Notes: generated from the letters alone by a model not told the origin. A stretch of DNA of 64,000 nt from Streptomyces zingiberis (GCF_012034935.1 NZ_JAATEN010000010.1:1-64000), one strand, 5' to 3'; numbered from the stretch's first letter, positions 45,901 to 54,652 are shown. Made by a program: numbers and translations.

Positions 45901-46949
45901 GTGCCGGTGTGGCGGGCCGCGCCGCTCCCGGGGGAGCCGTGGGGGCCGGCCGCGGGCCCGGCGGCCCCCGAACCCACCGCCCCCGGTGCCGCCGCCTCCG
46001 GCCGCGCGGTACCGGCACCCGGAAGGGCGCCTGGTCCCGCCGTTGCGAGCTGTGCCGTCCCCAGTCCCGCGGTGGTGCCTCCCGTGCCCGGCCGTTCGAC
46101 CCGCAGCCGTCCCTCGCCGTCCGGTGTCACCGGCAGCGCGCCGGGCAGCACCGCCGGAGGGCGCGGCGCGTGCGGCCTCGCGTGGGCCACGGAACCCGCC
46201 CCGGCCGGGTGCGCCGCGTCCGGCCCCGGGCCCATCCCCGCCGTAGCGCCCGTCGGCAAGCCTTCCGGCGCGCCGGAGGGACCGGCGGCCGGGGCGGGCT
46301 CCAGCCGCAGCGCCGACTCGCCGACCCGCAGCAGGGCGCCCGGCGGCAGCGGCCGGGGGCGCTCGTCCACCGGCGCGCCGTCCAGCGCCGTGCCGTTGGT
46401 GGAGCCGAGGTCGGCGACGGTCACCCGGCCGTCGTCCGCGACGGTGACGGCGCAGTGCAGCCGGGACACGTCCGGGTCGTCCAGCGGTACGTCGGCGTCG
46501 GCGGAGCGGCCGATCCGGACCTGCCCACCGTGCAGCAGATGGACCCCGCCCGCGTCGGGCCCGGCGACGACGTGCAGCCGGGGCGTCCGCCGCGCCGCCG
46601 TCTCCCGGACGTCCTGGGCGACGCCGGGGTGGCTGCCGGGCGCGGCGGGGGCGTTGAGGGAGAGCACCGCGCCGTCCAGCAGCGGGGGTTCGCCGAGGAA
46701 GCAGTGGCGGCCGTCGAGCCGTTCGGAGCCCGCGTAGAGCACGGCCGTGCCGGTCTCCCGGACGGCGCCGGACCGGGCGGCGGGCCCGCCGGGGTCCGCG
46801 CCGCGCTCGGGCTCGGCGGCGGCCACGGCGGCGGCGAGGCCGCTCGCCACCGTGGCGAGCGCCGTCCCGGCCGGGGCCGTGACGAGGACGTCGCGGGTGC
46901 GCGGGGCATGGCCGCTGAGCGGCGAGAGGACGGTGAGACGGATCTGCAT
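42906..46949 (-). CDS. FHA domain / FtsK-SpoIIIE-type ATPase (EssC/EccC-like)
   Basis: 1347 residues from ATG 46949 (MQIRLTVLSP). Residues 1-110 are a ubiquitin-like/YukD-type N-terminal region. The FHA domain is near 140-200 (VRIGRSADADVPLDD; DLGSTNGTAL). Residues 210-500 are a Pro/Gly/His-rich disordered linker with HGAP/HGTP repeats. Residues from about 500 resemble the ATPase region of EssC/EccC (PRLWERGPAHPDALVVRLG), with one intact FtsK domain: Walker A GGPGTGKTE near 992 and Walker B LVVLVDDLDAL near 1178. No transmembrane helix is visible, unlike true EssC. It is divergent from pkaA, so kinase phosphorylation read by the FHA domain is plausible. No WXG100 or EccD gene is nearby. Confidence 0.85.
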   Translation of the reverse strand: MQIRLTVLSPLSGHAPRTRDVLVTAPAGTALATVASGLAAAVAAAEPERGADPGGPAARSGAVRETGTAVLYAGSERLDGRHCFLGEPPLLDGAVLSLNAPAAPGSHPGVAQDVRETAARRTPRLHVVAGPDAGGVHLLHGGQVRIGRSADADVPLDDPDVSRLHCAVTVADDGRVTVADLGSTNGTALDGAPVDERPRPLPPGALLRVGESALRLEPAPAAGPSGAPEGLPTGATAGMGPGPDAAHPAGAGSVAHARPHAPRPPAVLPGALPVTPDGEGRLRVERPGTGGTTAGLGTAQLATAGPGALPGAGTARPEAAAPGAVGSGAAGPAAGPHGSPGSGAARHTGTDHGAPGHRTPDHGAPEHGTPGHGTPQHGGAGPREGGWETGRGARLPRQRTGGYGAAGAGGHPVAEGRPDHQEHPGRVDRYRDHPDHRDHRDHPDDLRARPDRPDPAPPAPGRGIGAWARRLTGGRPGAERPAAGGAASAARSTSTAAAALHRRWPDPAEILLTALGPGPRLWERGPAHPDALVVRLGTADRAGVPSYPVTVGLRQAGSLGLAGPRARLAGLARSVVAQLAALHSPAALELVLISADPARRLRDRMAEWAWLGWLPQLRPAHGQDCRLLLAYDGEQAAARIAELARQVAETPPGGTAGPAARSGPQGPYGPPADQGPGPYTVVVLDGDPGSAELREATTRLAVAGPAAGVHLLCAVETPAASPAAPLLANYERACAVSPAFGECGAVAMLSGEVATALRVIQLPADRRGGSAPAGGHGSPGGTAGRPHSPRATPAPSGPRAPGAPGALGSSDGGSSRGGTAARSGAPTPPDAGRSPAPHGDPGRTHGLSRPLPDPAAGPPAPPPVPPPAGLPDNGTAAVADAVSAAWAERFARSLAPLRLPDPEPAAAAASGAAVPDPAGSRRVAVTLPRAARLLDELGLARATPASLTARWAAASDPGTPPGGRLHAVLGAGPHGPLTVDVAVDGPHLLVEGGPGTGKTELLRSLAASLAAADRPDRLAMALVDGGGLRSERPETRDEGLRVCTELPQVTTHVSGVDPVRMRAFAQALTAELKRRDGLLGGVEFTAWHARHPAPAGRTARRGAERGRERAAERTGEWRLPRPGGTAGAGSRPVPAAGAPGGPGAARPGAAGAVPSAAGAPEPPGARAPAGPEALPRLVVLVDDLDALLSPALGSPGRPAAGSMVRALEAVARDGARLGVHLIASTGRPECVAGTATAAAAGVRVALEVLPPVVDGPEKADATAGRGRLTGRAGPAVPFQAGRVTGRIPRTATQRPTVVPLDWERMGDPPARRPVRELGNGPTDLALLASALQRAAESAGAAPAPPLV
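45620..45910 (-). repeat. Short in-gene repeats encoding His/Pro linker
   Basis: Imperfect 9- to 15-base repeats (GGTGGTCCC; GGGGTTCCATG) inside the FHA-FtsK gene. They encode HPDHRDH and DHGAPEHGTPGHGTP-like strings. They lengthen the disordered linker and are likely variable between strains. Confidence 0.6.
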
Positions 46950-47555
46950 CGCCGTCAGGGGTCCCTTCCGCCCGGACGGGGCGGGGGCCCGGTGCGTCCC
47001 CCACCCGTGCACGGGCCCTCGGCACGTACAGGTCACCACGGGTGGCGGAGCCCCCGCTCCCCGCTCCTCGCGTGGGTGCATCCTCGCACCCGACGGCCCT
47101 CTTCCGCCCGGCGACCGCCGGTTTCCGATCTTGAATGACCGGGCTCGGCCGAAATGCGCCGGAGCGGACGCCGGCGACCCCGGGACGGCGCCCGCCGGGC
47201 ACCGGGGACGGACGCGGGCAGGCGCCGCGCAGAGCGCCGCGGCCCGTTCCCCGCCCCTTCCCGGCCGCTTCCGGCCCGGGCGGTGGCGCGGACGGCGGCG
47301 GACGGCCCGGCCCCGCCCGGGCGGGCAACCGATCCGCGCCCGGCCGCGTCCTCCGTCCCACGGGGCGCGTTCCCCGGCGCGCGCCCGGCCGGTGCCGCCG
47401 GGCCGCCCCGGCCCCGGAACCGGGCGGCGGGGTGAACGCTCCCGGGCGGACCGGCCGTACGACGGCCTACAGTGGGGCGATACGGCCCGTGGGGAACCCC
47501 TCCACGGCGTGACGGGGCGACCGAGGCTCGGTACCACGACGAGGGAGCGCATGAC
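46950..47555. other. Divergent intergenic region FHA-FtsK / pkaA (606 bp)
   Basis: No gene supported. It contains the 12-bp palindrome CCCGTGCACGGG (47004-47015), an AT-richer patch near 47125-47150 (TTGAATGACC), and a TACAGT -10-like hexamer at 47468-47473 that could serve pkaA. The remainder is GC-rich low complexity. Confidence 0.4.
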
Positions 47556-49211
47556 GTGCGGCCGGTAGGCAGTAAATACCTGCTCGAAGAGGTCCTCGGC
47601 CGCGGGGCCACCGGCACCGTGTGGCGGGCCCGCCAGCGGGAGACGGCGGGCGCCGAGGCGGCGGTGCCCGGGCAGCCGGGCGAGACCGTCGCGATCAAGG
47701 TGCTCAAGGAGGAGCTGGCCCACGACCCCGATGTGGTCATGCGCTTCCTGCGGGAGCGCTCGGTGCTGCTGCGCCTCACCCATCCCAACATCGTCCGCAC
47801 CCGCGACCTGGTCGTCGAGGGCGATCTGCTGGCGCTGGTCATGGATCTGATCGACGGTCCGGACCTCCACCGCTACCTGCGGGAGAACGGCCCGTTCAGC
47901 CCCGTCGGCACGGCGCTGCTGATGGCGCAGATCGCCGACGCGCTCGCCGCCAGCCACCACGACGGCGTCGTCCACCGGGATCTCAAACCGGCCAACGTGC
48001 TGCTCGCCACCGGCCCGGGCGGCGAGATGCACCCGATGCTGACGGACTTCGGCATCGCCCGGCTCGCCGACTCCCCGGGCCAGACCCGCACCCACGAGTT
48101 CGTCGGCACCCCCGCGTACGTCGCCCCGGAGTCCGCCGAGGGCCGCCCGCAGACCTCCGCGGTCGACATCTACGGCTGCGGCATCATGCTCTACGAACTG
48201 GTCACCGGCCGCCCCCCGTTCGCCGGGGAGACCGCCCTGGAGGTGCTGCACAAGCATCTCAGCGAGGAGCCGCGGCGGCCCACCACCGTCCCCGAGCCGC
48301 TGTGGACGGTCATCGAGCACTGCCTGCGGAAGAACCCCGACCAGCGGCCCAGCGCCGTCAACCTCGCGCACGGGCTGCGCACGGTCGCCGCGGGCGTCGG
48401 CGTGCACGCCAGCCCGGCGCAGGCCGAGGCCGCCCTCGGTGTCGCCGCGCTGCTCATCCCCGACCCGGCGCCCGCGGCCGTCCCCGGCAGCGGCGGCGGC
48501 GGCGGCGGCCACGGGGTGGGCGCCGCCGGCGGGGACGCCGACCCGACGCAGGTACTGCCGACCGGCGCGAGCGCCTACGACCCCAACGCCGCGACGGCCT
48601 TCCTGCCGGCCGGCGGCGTGCCCGGCGGCCCCGGGGGGCCGGGCGGGCCGGGTGGGCCCGGTGAGGACGCCACCCGCGCCATGCCTCCCGTCCCGCCCGG
48701 CCCGCCCGGCGCCGGGGACGGCGAACACCCCTGGCAGACCCAGCTCCGCGCCGCCCGCGACCGCAACGAGCACACCCAGGTCCAGTACCTCGACCCCGAG
48801 GACGACCCGCTCCGCCGCCGCCCGCAGCGCCGCCCCGCGCCCCCGCAGGAGCCCGCCTACGCGCCGCCGCCGCCCCAGCCGGAGCCGCCCCGGCCCCAGC
48901 CCCGCCGGCAGCAACAGCAGCGGCGCCGGCAGGAACCGCCGCCCCAGCGGTACGAGCCGCCGCCCACGCCGCGCCGCGAGCCGCGCCCGCCCCGGCAGCG
49001 CAGCGCCAACCCGATGCGCATCCCCGGCCTGGGCTGCCTCAAGGGTTGCCTGTTCAGCATCCTGATCCTCGTGGTGGCGGCCTGGCTGATCTGGGAACTC
49101 ACCCCGTTGCAGAGCTGGGTGGCCGAGGGCAAGAGCCTCTGGCAGGCCACGGTGGACGGCTTCAACCAGGTCACCGACTGGTTCTCCGAACTCGGCCGGA
49201 CGTTCGAGTAG
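47556..49211 (+). CDS. pkaA: Serine/threonine protein kinase PkaA
   Basis: 551 residues from GTG 47556 (MRPVGSKYLLEEVLGRGATG); GAGGGAG lies 8 bases upstream and an earlier in-frame ATG lacks support. Kinase domain 8-270: glycine loop GRGATGTVW, catalytic Lys48 (VAIKVL) after a roughly 14-residue insert, HRDLKPANVL, DFG in LTDFGIARL, and APE as VAPESAEG. A Pro/Gly-rich linker with a collagen-like GGPGGPGGPGG run and a Gln/Arg/Pro-rich segment leads to one transmembrane helix near 500 (LFSILILVVAAWLIWEL) and a short outer tail. Unlike PASTA kinases it has no sensor repeats. It pairs with pkaB as in other Streptomyces. Confidence 0.93.
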   Translation: MRPVGSKYLLEEVLGRGATGTVWRARQRETAGAEAAVPGQPGETVAIKVLKEELAHDPDVVMRFLRERSVLLRLTHPNIVRTRDLVVEGDLLALVMDLIDGPDLHRYLRENGPFSPVGTALLMAQIADALAASHHDGVVHRDLKPANVLLATGPGGEMHPMLTDFGIARLADSPGQTRTHEFVGTPAYVAPESAEGRPQTSAVDIYGCGIMLYELVTGRPPFAGETALEVLHKHLSEEPRRPTTVPEPLWTVIEHCLRKNPDQRPSAVNLAHGLRTVAAGVGVHASPAQAEAALGVAALLIPDPAPAAVPGSGGGGGGHGVGAAGGDADPTQVLPTGASAYDPNAATAFLPAGGVPGGPGGPGGPGGPGEDATRAMPPVPPGPPGAGDGEHPWQTQLRAARDRNEHTQVQYLDPEDDPLRRRPQRRPAPPQEPAYAPPPPQPEPPRPQPRRQQQQRRRQEPPPQRYEPPPTPRREPRPPRQRSANPMRIPGLGCLKGCLFSILILVVAAWLIWELTPLQSWVAEGKSLWQATVDGFNQVTDWFSELGRTFE

Positions 49212-49588
49212 CGGGAGCAGGCACGGCAGCGGGAGCGGACGCCGGCGCGGTGAACCACACCGGGTGAGGCGTCCGCCGCCCCCGCGGTCCCCCTCCGGGG
49301 CGGCGGAGGCGGGCCGGGCGCGGGGGCGCCCCGGGGCCCGCGGCGTCCCGGTGCCTCCGCACCCCGGCATCCCGGTGCCTCGCGCCCCGACGGCTGCTCT
49401 CCTCTTCTCTGCCCTCTTCCGCCGTCCCCTCCTCGTCATCCTTTTCCCTCCCCTCCGCACCCGCGTCCGGGTTTCCGTGAAGAAGTGGTGGCCCGACCCG
49501 TCCACGGCGCCGGACCCCCCCGGCGGCGGCGTAGCTTGGTCGCCAACGCCGGCCCTCCGCGCGGAGGGCCCGACCCGTCGGAGCAGCT
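49212..49588. other. Intergenic region pkaA-pkaB (377 bp)
   Basis: No gene supported. Besides the pkaA hairpin it has a duplicated CATCCCGGTGCCTC word around 49360-49385, a pyrimidine-rich tract from about 49390 to 49470, and a TAGCTT -10-like box at 49532-49537 that may start pkaB. Confidence 0.45.
49235..49276 (+). terminator. Two-step hairpin after pkaA
   Basis: GCGGACGCC (49235-49243) pairs with GGCGTCCGC (49268-49276), and CGGTG/CACCG forms an inner stem, 24 bases after the pkaA stop. Confidence 0.6.
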
Positions 49589-51058
49589 GTGGCACGCAAG
49601 ATCGGTAGCCGGTACACCGTCCATCAGATCCTCGGGCGGGGGTCCGCCGGCACGGTGTGGCTCGGCGAGGGGCCCGAGGGCCCGGTCGCCGTCAAACTCT
49701 TCCGTGAGGACCTCGCCTCGGACGAGGACCTCGTCGAACGCTTCGTCCAGGAGCGCACCGCCCTCCTCGGGCTCGACCACCCCCGGATCGTCGGCGTCCG
49801 CGACCTCGTCGTGGACGGCAACGACCTCGCGCTCGTCATGGACCTGGTGCGCGGCACCGATCTCCGCACCCGCCTGGACCGGGAACGCCGGCTGGCGCCC
49901 GAGGCGGCGGTGACCGTCGCCGCGGACATCGCGGACGCGCTCGCCGTCGCGCACGCCGCGGGTGTGGTGCACCGGGACGTGAAGCCGGAGAACGTGCTGC
50001 TCGACATGGCGGGCCCGGTGGGCCCCGGTGGCGCGCACCCCGCGCTGCTCACCGACTTCGGTGTGGCCCGGCTCGTGGACTCCCCGGCCCGGACCCGCGC
50101 GCTCCGGTCCGCCGCCGGGCCGGGCGGTGGCGCCGGGCACACCCCCCGTACCGCGCAGCCCGCCTCCGCCCGCAACGTCATCGGCACCCCGGACTACCTC
50201 GCCCCGGAGATCGTGGAGGGGCTGCCGCCCCGTGCCTCCGTGGACATCTACGCGCTGGCCACCGTCCTGTACGAACTGCTGGCCGGTTTCACGCCGTTCG
50301 GCGGCGGCCACCCCGGCGCCGTGCTCCGCCGCCATGTGACGGAGACCGTGGCCCCGCTGCCCGGCATCCCCGACGAGCTGTGGCAGCTCCTCGTCCAGTG
50401 CCTCGCCAAGTCGCCGGCCTCCCGGCTGCGCGCCGCCGAGCTGGCGGGCCGGCTGCGGGAGCTGCGGCCCGGCCTCGCCGGACTGCCGCCGCTCGACGTG
50501 GACGACATCGACGAGGGCGGCGACATCAGCGGGGGTGCCGAAGGGGCCGCGGGGGCCCACGGGGCCGGCGCGGAGGGTGGCGGCGCGTCCGGCGGCGCGC
50601 GGGCAGGACGCCCCGATGGCGGTCCCACCGTCCCCGAGCAGCCGCGGCGCGGCGCCGTCCCGCTGGTCTACGGCTCGGCCCCGGACTCGGGGCGCGACAC
50701 CCACACCAGCATGCGCGTACCCAGCGCCGACGAGCTCGCGGGCGGCGCCCACGGCACGGCGCGCGTGCCGCGCCGGCCGGGCGAGCCCCGGCCGGGCTCC
50801 GCGCGCCGCCGGTCCGAGGCGGTCCGCCGCCGCCGGATCCGGCTGGGGATCACGGCGGCGGCGCTGCTGCTCGCCGCCGGGCTGGGCGGCTGGCTGGCCG
50901 CCACCGCCGACGGCGCCACCCCCGTCGCGGACCGTACGGGTGGCCCGTCCGTCACCGGGGGCGCCGGGGCCGGTGGGGTCCCGGGAGCGCCCGCGAGTCC
51001 GGCGGACGCGCCGGACGGTCCCCGCCGTGGAGAGGCCCCGGCGCCCGAGCGCCCCTGA
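49589..51058 (+). CDS. pkaB: Serine/threonine protein kinase PkaB
   Basis: 489 residues from GTG 49589. Kinase domain 9-290: GRGSAGTVW, Lys36 (VAVKLF), HRDVKPENVLLD, LTDFGVARL, and an unusually long Gly/Ala-rich activation loop of about 40 residues before IGTPDYLAPEIVEG. A Gly/Asp-rich juxtamembrane region leads to one membrane helix near 420-440 (LGITAAALLLAAGLGGWLA) and a short Pro/Gly-rich outer tail. The first 150 residues resemble PkaA strongly, suggesting duplication. Both kinases lie beside the FHA protein, a possible substrate or reader. Confidence 0.93.
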   Translation: MARKIGSRYTVHQILGRGSAGTVWLGEGPEGPVAVKLFREDLASDEDLVERFVQERTALLGLDHPRIVGVRDLVVDGNDLALVMDLVRGTDLRTRLDRERRLAPEAAVTVAADIADALAVAHAAGVVHRDVKPENVLLDMAGPVGPGGAHPALLTDFGVARLVDSPARTRALRSAAGPGGGAGHTPRTAQPASARNVIGTPDYLAPEIVEGLPPRASVDIYALATVLYELLAGFTPFGGGHPGAVLRRHVTETVAPLPGIPDELWQLLVQCLAKSPASRLRAAELAGRLRELRPGLAGLPPLDVDDIDEGGDISGGAEGAAGAHGAGAEGGGASGGARAGRPDGGPTVPEQPRRGAVPLVYGSAPDSGRDTHTSMRVPSADELAGGAHGTARVPRRPGEPRPGSARRRSEAVRRRRIRLGITAAALLLAAGLGGWLAATADGATPVADRTGGPSVTGGAGAGGVPGAPASPADAPDGPRRGEAPAPERP

Positions 51059-51266
51059 CGCTCCCGCCCGGCCGGGAGCCGCGACCGTCCCGTGGCGTCC
51101 GTGCCGTGTCCCCGCGCCGTGTCCCCGCGCCGTGGTGCCGGGTGCCCGGCGCCCCGCCGCGGCCGGAGCCCCCTCGACGGCGGGACCGTCCCCGCCCCGC
51201 CTCCCGTGGCCCCGGCGCGCCCCGGCCGCCGGGGCCGGCCGGCCCCGTCCCGCCGGGTCGCCCCAC

Positions 51267-51294
51267 GGGACCCGGGACCCGGGACACGGGACCC
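51267..51294. repeat. 7-bp tandem repeat, four copies
   Basis: GGGACCC, GGGACCC, GGGACAC, GGGACCC in direct succession. Confidence 0.8.
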
Positions 51295-51330
51295 GGCAGG
51301 CCCCGGCAGCCCTTTGCGCGCCCCGGCGCG

Positions 51331-51392
51331 CCCGTGACCCCGGCCGGAGGCCCGTGACCCCGGCCCGGAGGCCCGTGACCCCGGCCCGGAGG
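51331..51392. repeat. 21-bp tandem repeat, three copies
   Basis: The unit CCCGTGACCCCGG plus CCCGGAGG is present at 51331-51350 (one base shorter), 51351-51371 and 51372-51392, with a fourth copy decaying after it. Confidence 0.85.
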
Positions 51393-51436
51393 CCCGGGAC
51401 CGCACCCGACGCGCGTGGTCCGCCGCCGGGAGCCGT

Positions 51437-51442
51437 TAGGCT
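51437..51442 (+). promoter_or_regulatory. TAGGCT -10 box at prfB
   Basis: TAGGCT lies 7 bases before GTG 51450, giving a predicted leaderless prfB mRNA. The GGGAGG between box and start is too close to act as a normal Shine-Dalgarno sequence. Confidence 0.45.
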
Positions 51443-51449
51443 GGGAGGC

Positions 51450-52556
<1,107 letters not shown>

Positions 52557-52991
52557 CCGGGCGGCCGGCGGACCGGCTCGCCCCGGCCTCCGGGCTGCCC
52601 CGCGCGCCCGCCGGGGGCGACCGCCGCCGGCCCGTACGCACGCTTCCGCCCGGAGCCCCGGCCGGTGAGGCACCCGGGTGGGGCGCGAGGACCACCGGGG
52701 ACCGCCGGGCGAGGGTCCGCGAACTGCCGTCCGATGGGCGGCAGTTCCTCGTTGTGTCACAGTCTTCCGCTCCCCGGGGGCCCAACTGGCCTCATACCGG
52801 GCATAGCGCTCGCAATGACCTTGACGCCCCCGTGAATCTTGGGAAGGGTACGGTCGGCATGCCCATGCCTGGGGGGCGTTCGGAGAGAGCGGGTGGTCCC
52901 CGTATACCCGTGGTCCTTCCTACCCACGATGACCGCCTGCCCATGCGGGGCTGCACCACTGACGAATTCAGCTACTGGGGGTAGCAGCTAG
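52557..52991. other. Intergenic region prfB - LAETG surface protein (435 bp)
   Basis: It holds the prfB terminator and, from about 52790, an AT-richer leader for the surface-protein gene with TTGACG at 52821-52826 and TACGGT at 52849-52854 (22-base spacing, too wide for a standard promoter). A 41-codon frame (52859-52984) stops 7 bases before the surface-protein start but has poor GC third-position bias. Confidence 0.45.
52721..52747 (+). terminator. Hairpin terminator downstream of prfB
   Basis: GAACTGCCG (52721-52729) pairs with CGGCAGTTC (52739-52747), 9-base loop, followed by CTCGTTGTGT. It is 165 bases from the prfB stop. Confidence 0.7.
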
Positions 52992-53879
52992 ATGACGAAG
53001 AAGACGCGGTTGCGCGTGGCGCGCATCACCGCCGGTGCGGTCATAGCGGCCGGCGCCTCCCTGACCGCCGCCGGGGCCGCCCAGGCCGTCGGCGTGGACC
53101 TTCAGGTCGCCGGTGTGGGCGTGAAGGCCCAGGCGAACGAAGAGGGGATCGCCGTCGGCGCCAAGGTGGGCGGCGACGAGGACGACGACCCCTGCGAGCC
53201 CTTCCCCTCCGAGTGCGACAACGGCGGCGGTGACAACGGCGGCGCCGACGGCGGTGCCGATGGTGGCGCCGATGGTGGCGCCGACGGCGGTGCCGACGGG
53301 GGCGCCGACGGCGGCGCTGACGGTGGTGCCGACGGTGGCGCCATCGGTGGTGGAGTCGGCGGCGGCATCGGTGGCGGTGACGGCGGTGCCGATGGTGGTG
53401 CCGACGGTGGCGCCATCGGTGGTGGAGTCGGCGGCGGCATCGGTGGCGGTGACGGCGGCGGTGACAACGGCGGCCAGAACGGCGGTGGCAACGGCGGCGG
53501 CGACAACGGTGGCGGCAACGGCGGTGGCGACACCGGCGGAACCGGCGGCAACGGCGGCGGCAACGGCGGTGGCGCCAACGGCGGCGGCAACGGCGGCGGG
53601 GGTGACACCGGCGGTGGTAACGGCGGTGGCACCGGCGGGGGCAACAACCCCGGCCCCGACGGCAGCGGCAGCATCGAGACCGGTGTCGACTCCGGCACCA
53701 ACCCCAACAACATCGGCTCGCAGCCGATCGAGCAGGCCGAGGCGAAGGAGGAGCTGGCCGAGACCGGCGCCTCCGAGACCGCGTTCCTGCTGATCGGCGC
53801 CGCGACGATGATCGCCGGCGGTATCGGCTTCCGCTTCCTGCCGAACCTGGTCAGCGGTCGCGGCGGCGCCGCGGCCTGA
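52992..53879 (+). CDS. Glycine-rich LAETG sortase-anchored surface protein
   Basis: 295 residues. The signal peptide ends about residue 35 (AGAVIAAGASLTAAGAAQA). A short conserved domain (36-75) with a CEPFPSEC cysteine pair follows. Residues 78-225 are almost only Gly, Asn, Asp, Ala with GGADGGADG and GGNGGGDNGG repeats. The C-terminus has LAETG, a hydrophobic helix and a basic RGG tail, i.e. a class E sortase (LAXTG) signal as used for long chaplins. It is therefore exported and covalently linked to peptidoglycan. The sortase gene is not in this window. A 72-bp exact-type duplication lies inside the Gly region. Function unknown; matrix or surface coat is plausible. Confidence 0.88.
   Translation: MTKKTRLRVARITAGAVIAAGASLTAAGAAQAVGVDLQVAGVGVKAQANEEGIAVGAKVGGDEDDDPCEPFPSECDNGGGDNGGADGGADGGADGGADGGADGGADGGADGGADGGAIGGGVGGGIGGGDGGADGGADGGAIGGGVGGGIGGGDGGGDNGGQNGGGNGGGDNGGGNGGGDTGGTGGNGGGNGGGANGGGNGGGGDTGGGNGGGTGGGNNPGPDGSGSIETGVDSGTNPNNIGSQPIEQAEAKEELAETGASETAFLLIGAATMIAGGIGFRFLPNLVSGRGGAAA
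53322..53458 (+). repeat. 72-bp in-frame tandem duplication in the Gly-rich region
   Basis: Bases 53322-53386 recur identically at 53394-53458 (65 identical bases, period 72 = 24 codons), encoding GGAIGGGVGGGIGGG-type units. Confidence 0.85.
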
Positions 53880-53897
53880 ACGGCGTGACGCACCGGC

Positions 53898-53933
53898 CCC
53901 GGTGATCCGCTCCTGAGGGAGAAGATCACCGGG
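53898..53933 (+). terminator. First hairpin after the LAETG gene
   Basis: CCCGGTGATC (53898-53907) pairs with GATCACCGGG (53924-53933), 16-base loop, 18 bases after the stop. Confidence 0.7.
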
Positions 53934-53969
53934 CCCGGCACCCGCCCGCGAGCGGGCACCGAACAGGGC

Positions 53970-54004
53970 GAGGGCCCGGAACGCAGCCGGCGTTCCGGGC
54001 CCTC
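53970..54004. terminator. Second, 15-bp perfect hairpin
   Basis: The arms 53970-53984 and 53990-54004 are exact complements with a 5-base loop AGCCG. It probably acts as a bidirectional terminator between the LAETG gene and the small minus-strand gene ending at 54461. Confidence 0.8.
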
Positions 54005-54460
54005 AGCCGTGCGCGGGGTCGCTGGCCGTGTGGCGCGGCGCCGGGCGGATCGGGGCGGGCCGCCGCCGGGCCGTGGCCGGGGCGGGCTGCCGCCGGGCGG
54101 GCGCGTGGCCACTCGACGGCCCGGCGGCGCCGGACCGGGGGCCAGGCGTCCCGGCGTCCCGGTACGGGCCCGCGCGGCCGCTCACCGGCCCGCGCGCCCC
54201 GTCCCGCGCCCGGGCCGGACGCCCGGGGCCCTCGCGCACGGGTGCTCCGCGTACCCGGATCCCAGGGCGAGGCGGCGGAGGCGAGGGGCAAGGCGGCGCG
54301 TGGACGGCGGGCGGGGCGGCGGGCGGCCGGCCCGCCGGGATGGCGCGGGGCACTCGGCGGGGCCGCAGGGGTGAATCACGGCGGCAGGCCGGGAGCAGCG
54401 GGGGCGCCGACGGCGGAGGCGGGCGCGTACCCGGCCGCTCGCGGGCGCCGGCGCGCGCCG

Positions 54461-54652
54461 TTACGCGGTCTGGTGCGCCAGCAGGCCCACCGCGACCAGT
54501 GCCACGAGCAGCGCGAGCAGCGCGGCCGGGGTCAGGCCCGCGAACAGGCCGCGCTGGTGCTGGAGGCGCTCCCGGCTGGCACGGCAGACCGCGCAGCGTG
54601 CCTCGGTCACCGGGCCCGCGCAGTTGGCGCACACCAGTCGGTCGCAAGTCAT
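54461..54652 (-). CDS. Small zinc-ribbon membrane protein
   Basis: 63 residues, starting at ATG 54652 with GGAGGAG at ideal spacing. Two CxxC pairs (CANCAGPV and CAVCRASR) form a probable zinc ribbon, followed by one transmembrane helix (TPAALLALLVALVAVGLLA) at the C-terminus. It lies opposite ftsE, with starts 285 bp apart. No named family recognised. The strong ribosome site and the clean motif layout make it a real gene despite its size. Confidence 0.75.
   Translation of the reverse strand: MTCDRLVCANCAGPVTEARCAVCRASRERLQHQRGLFAGLTPAALLALLVALVAVGLLAHQTA

Larger units (their letters stand above)
51059..51449. other. Repeat-filled intergenic region pkaB-prfB (391 bp)
   Basis: No gene supported. 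It contains GCCGTGTCCCCGC twice near 51102-51133, a 7-bp GGGACCC-type repeat four times, and a 21-bp repeat three times (both listed), then the TAGGCT box before prfB. Confidence 0.6.
53880..54460. other. Convergent intergenic region (581 bp)
   Basis: After the two terminators, 54005-54460 is GC-rich low-complexity sequence in which every open frame is Arg/Pro/Gly-only. I see no gene or site there. Confidence 0.5.

Noticed and set aside
42906..46949. Type VII secretion locus
   Set aside because: The FtsK protein lacks membrane helices and no WXG100, EccB, EccD or mycosin gene is adjacent.
47139..49595. N-terminal 880-residue extension of the FHA-FtsK frame
   Set aside because: It crosses pkaA in antisense; the real start MQIRLTVLSP at 46949 begins a recognisable domain.
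53230..53660. Regular short repeats as a CRISPR array
   Set aside because: They are in-frame glycine codons inside a secreted protein; no spacers and no cas genes.
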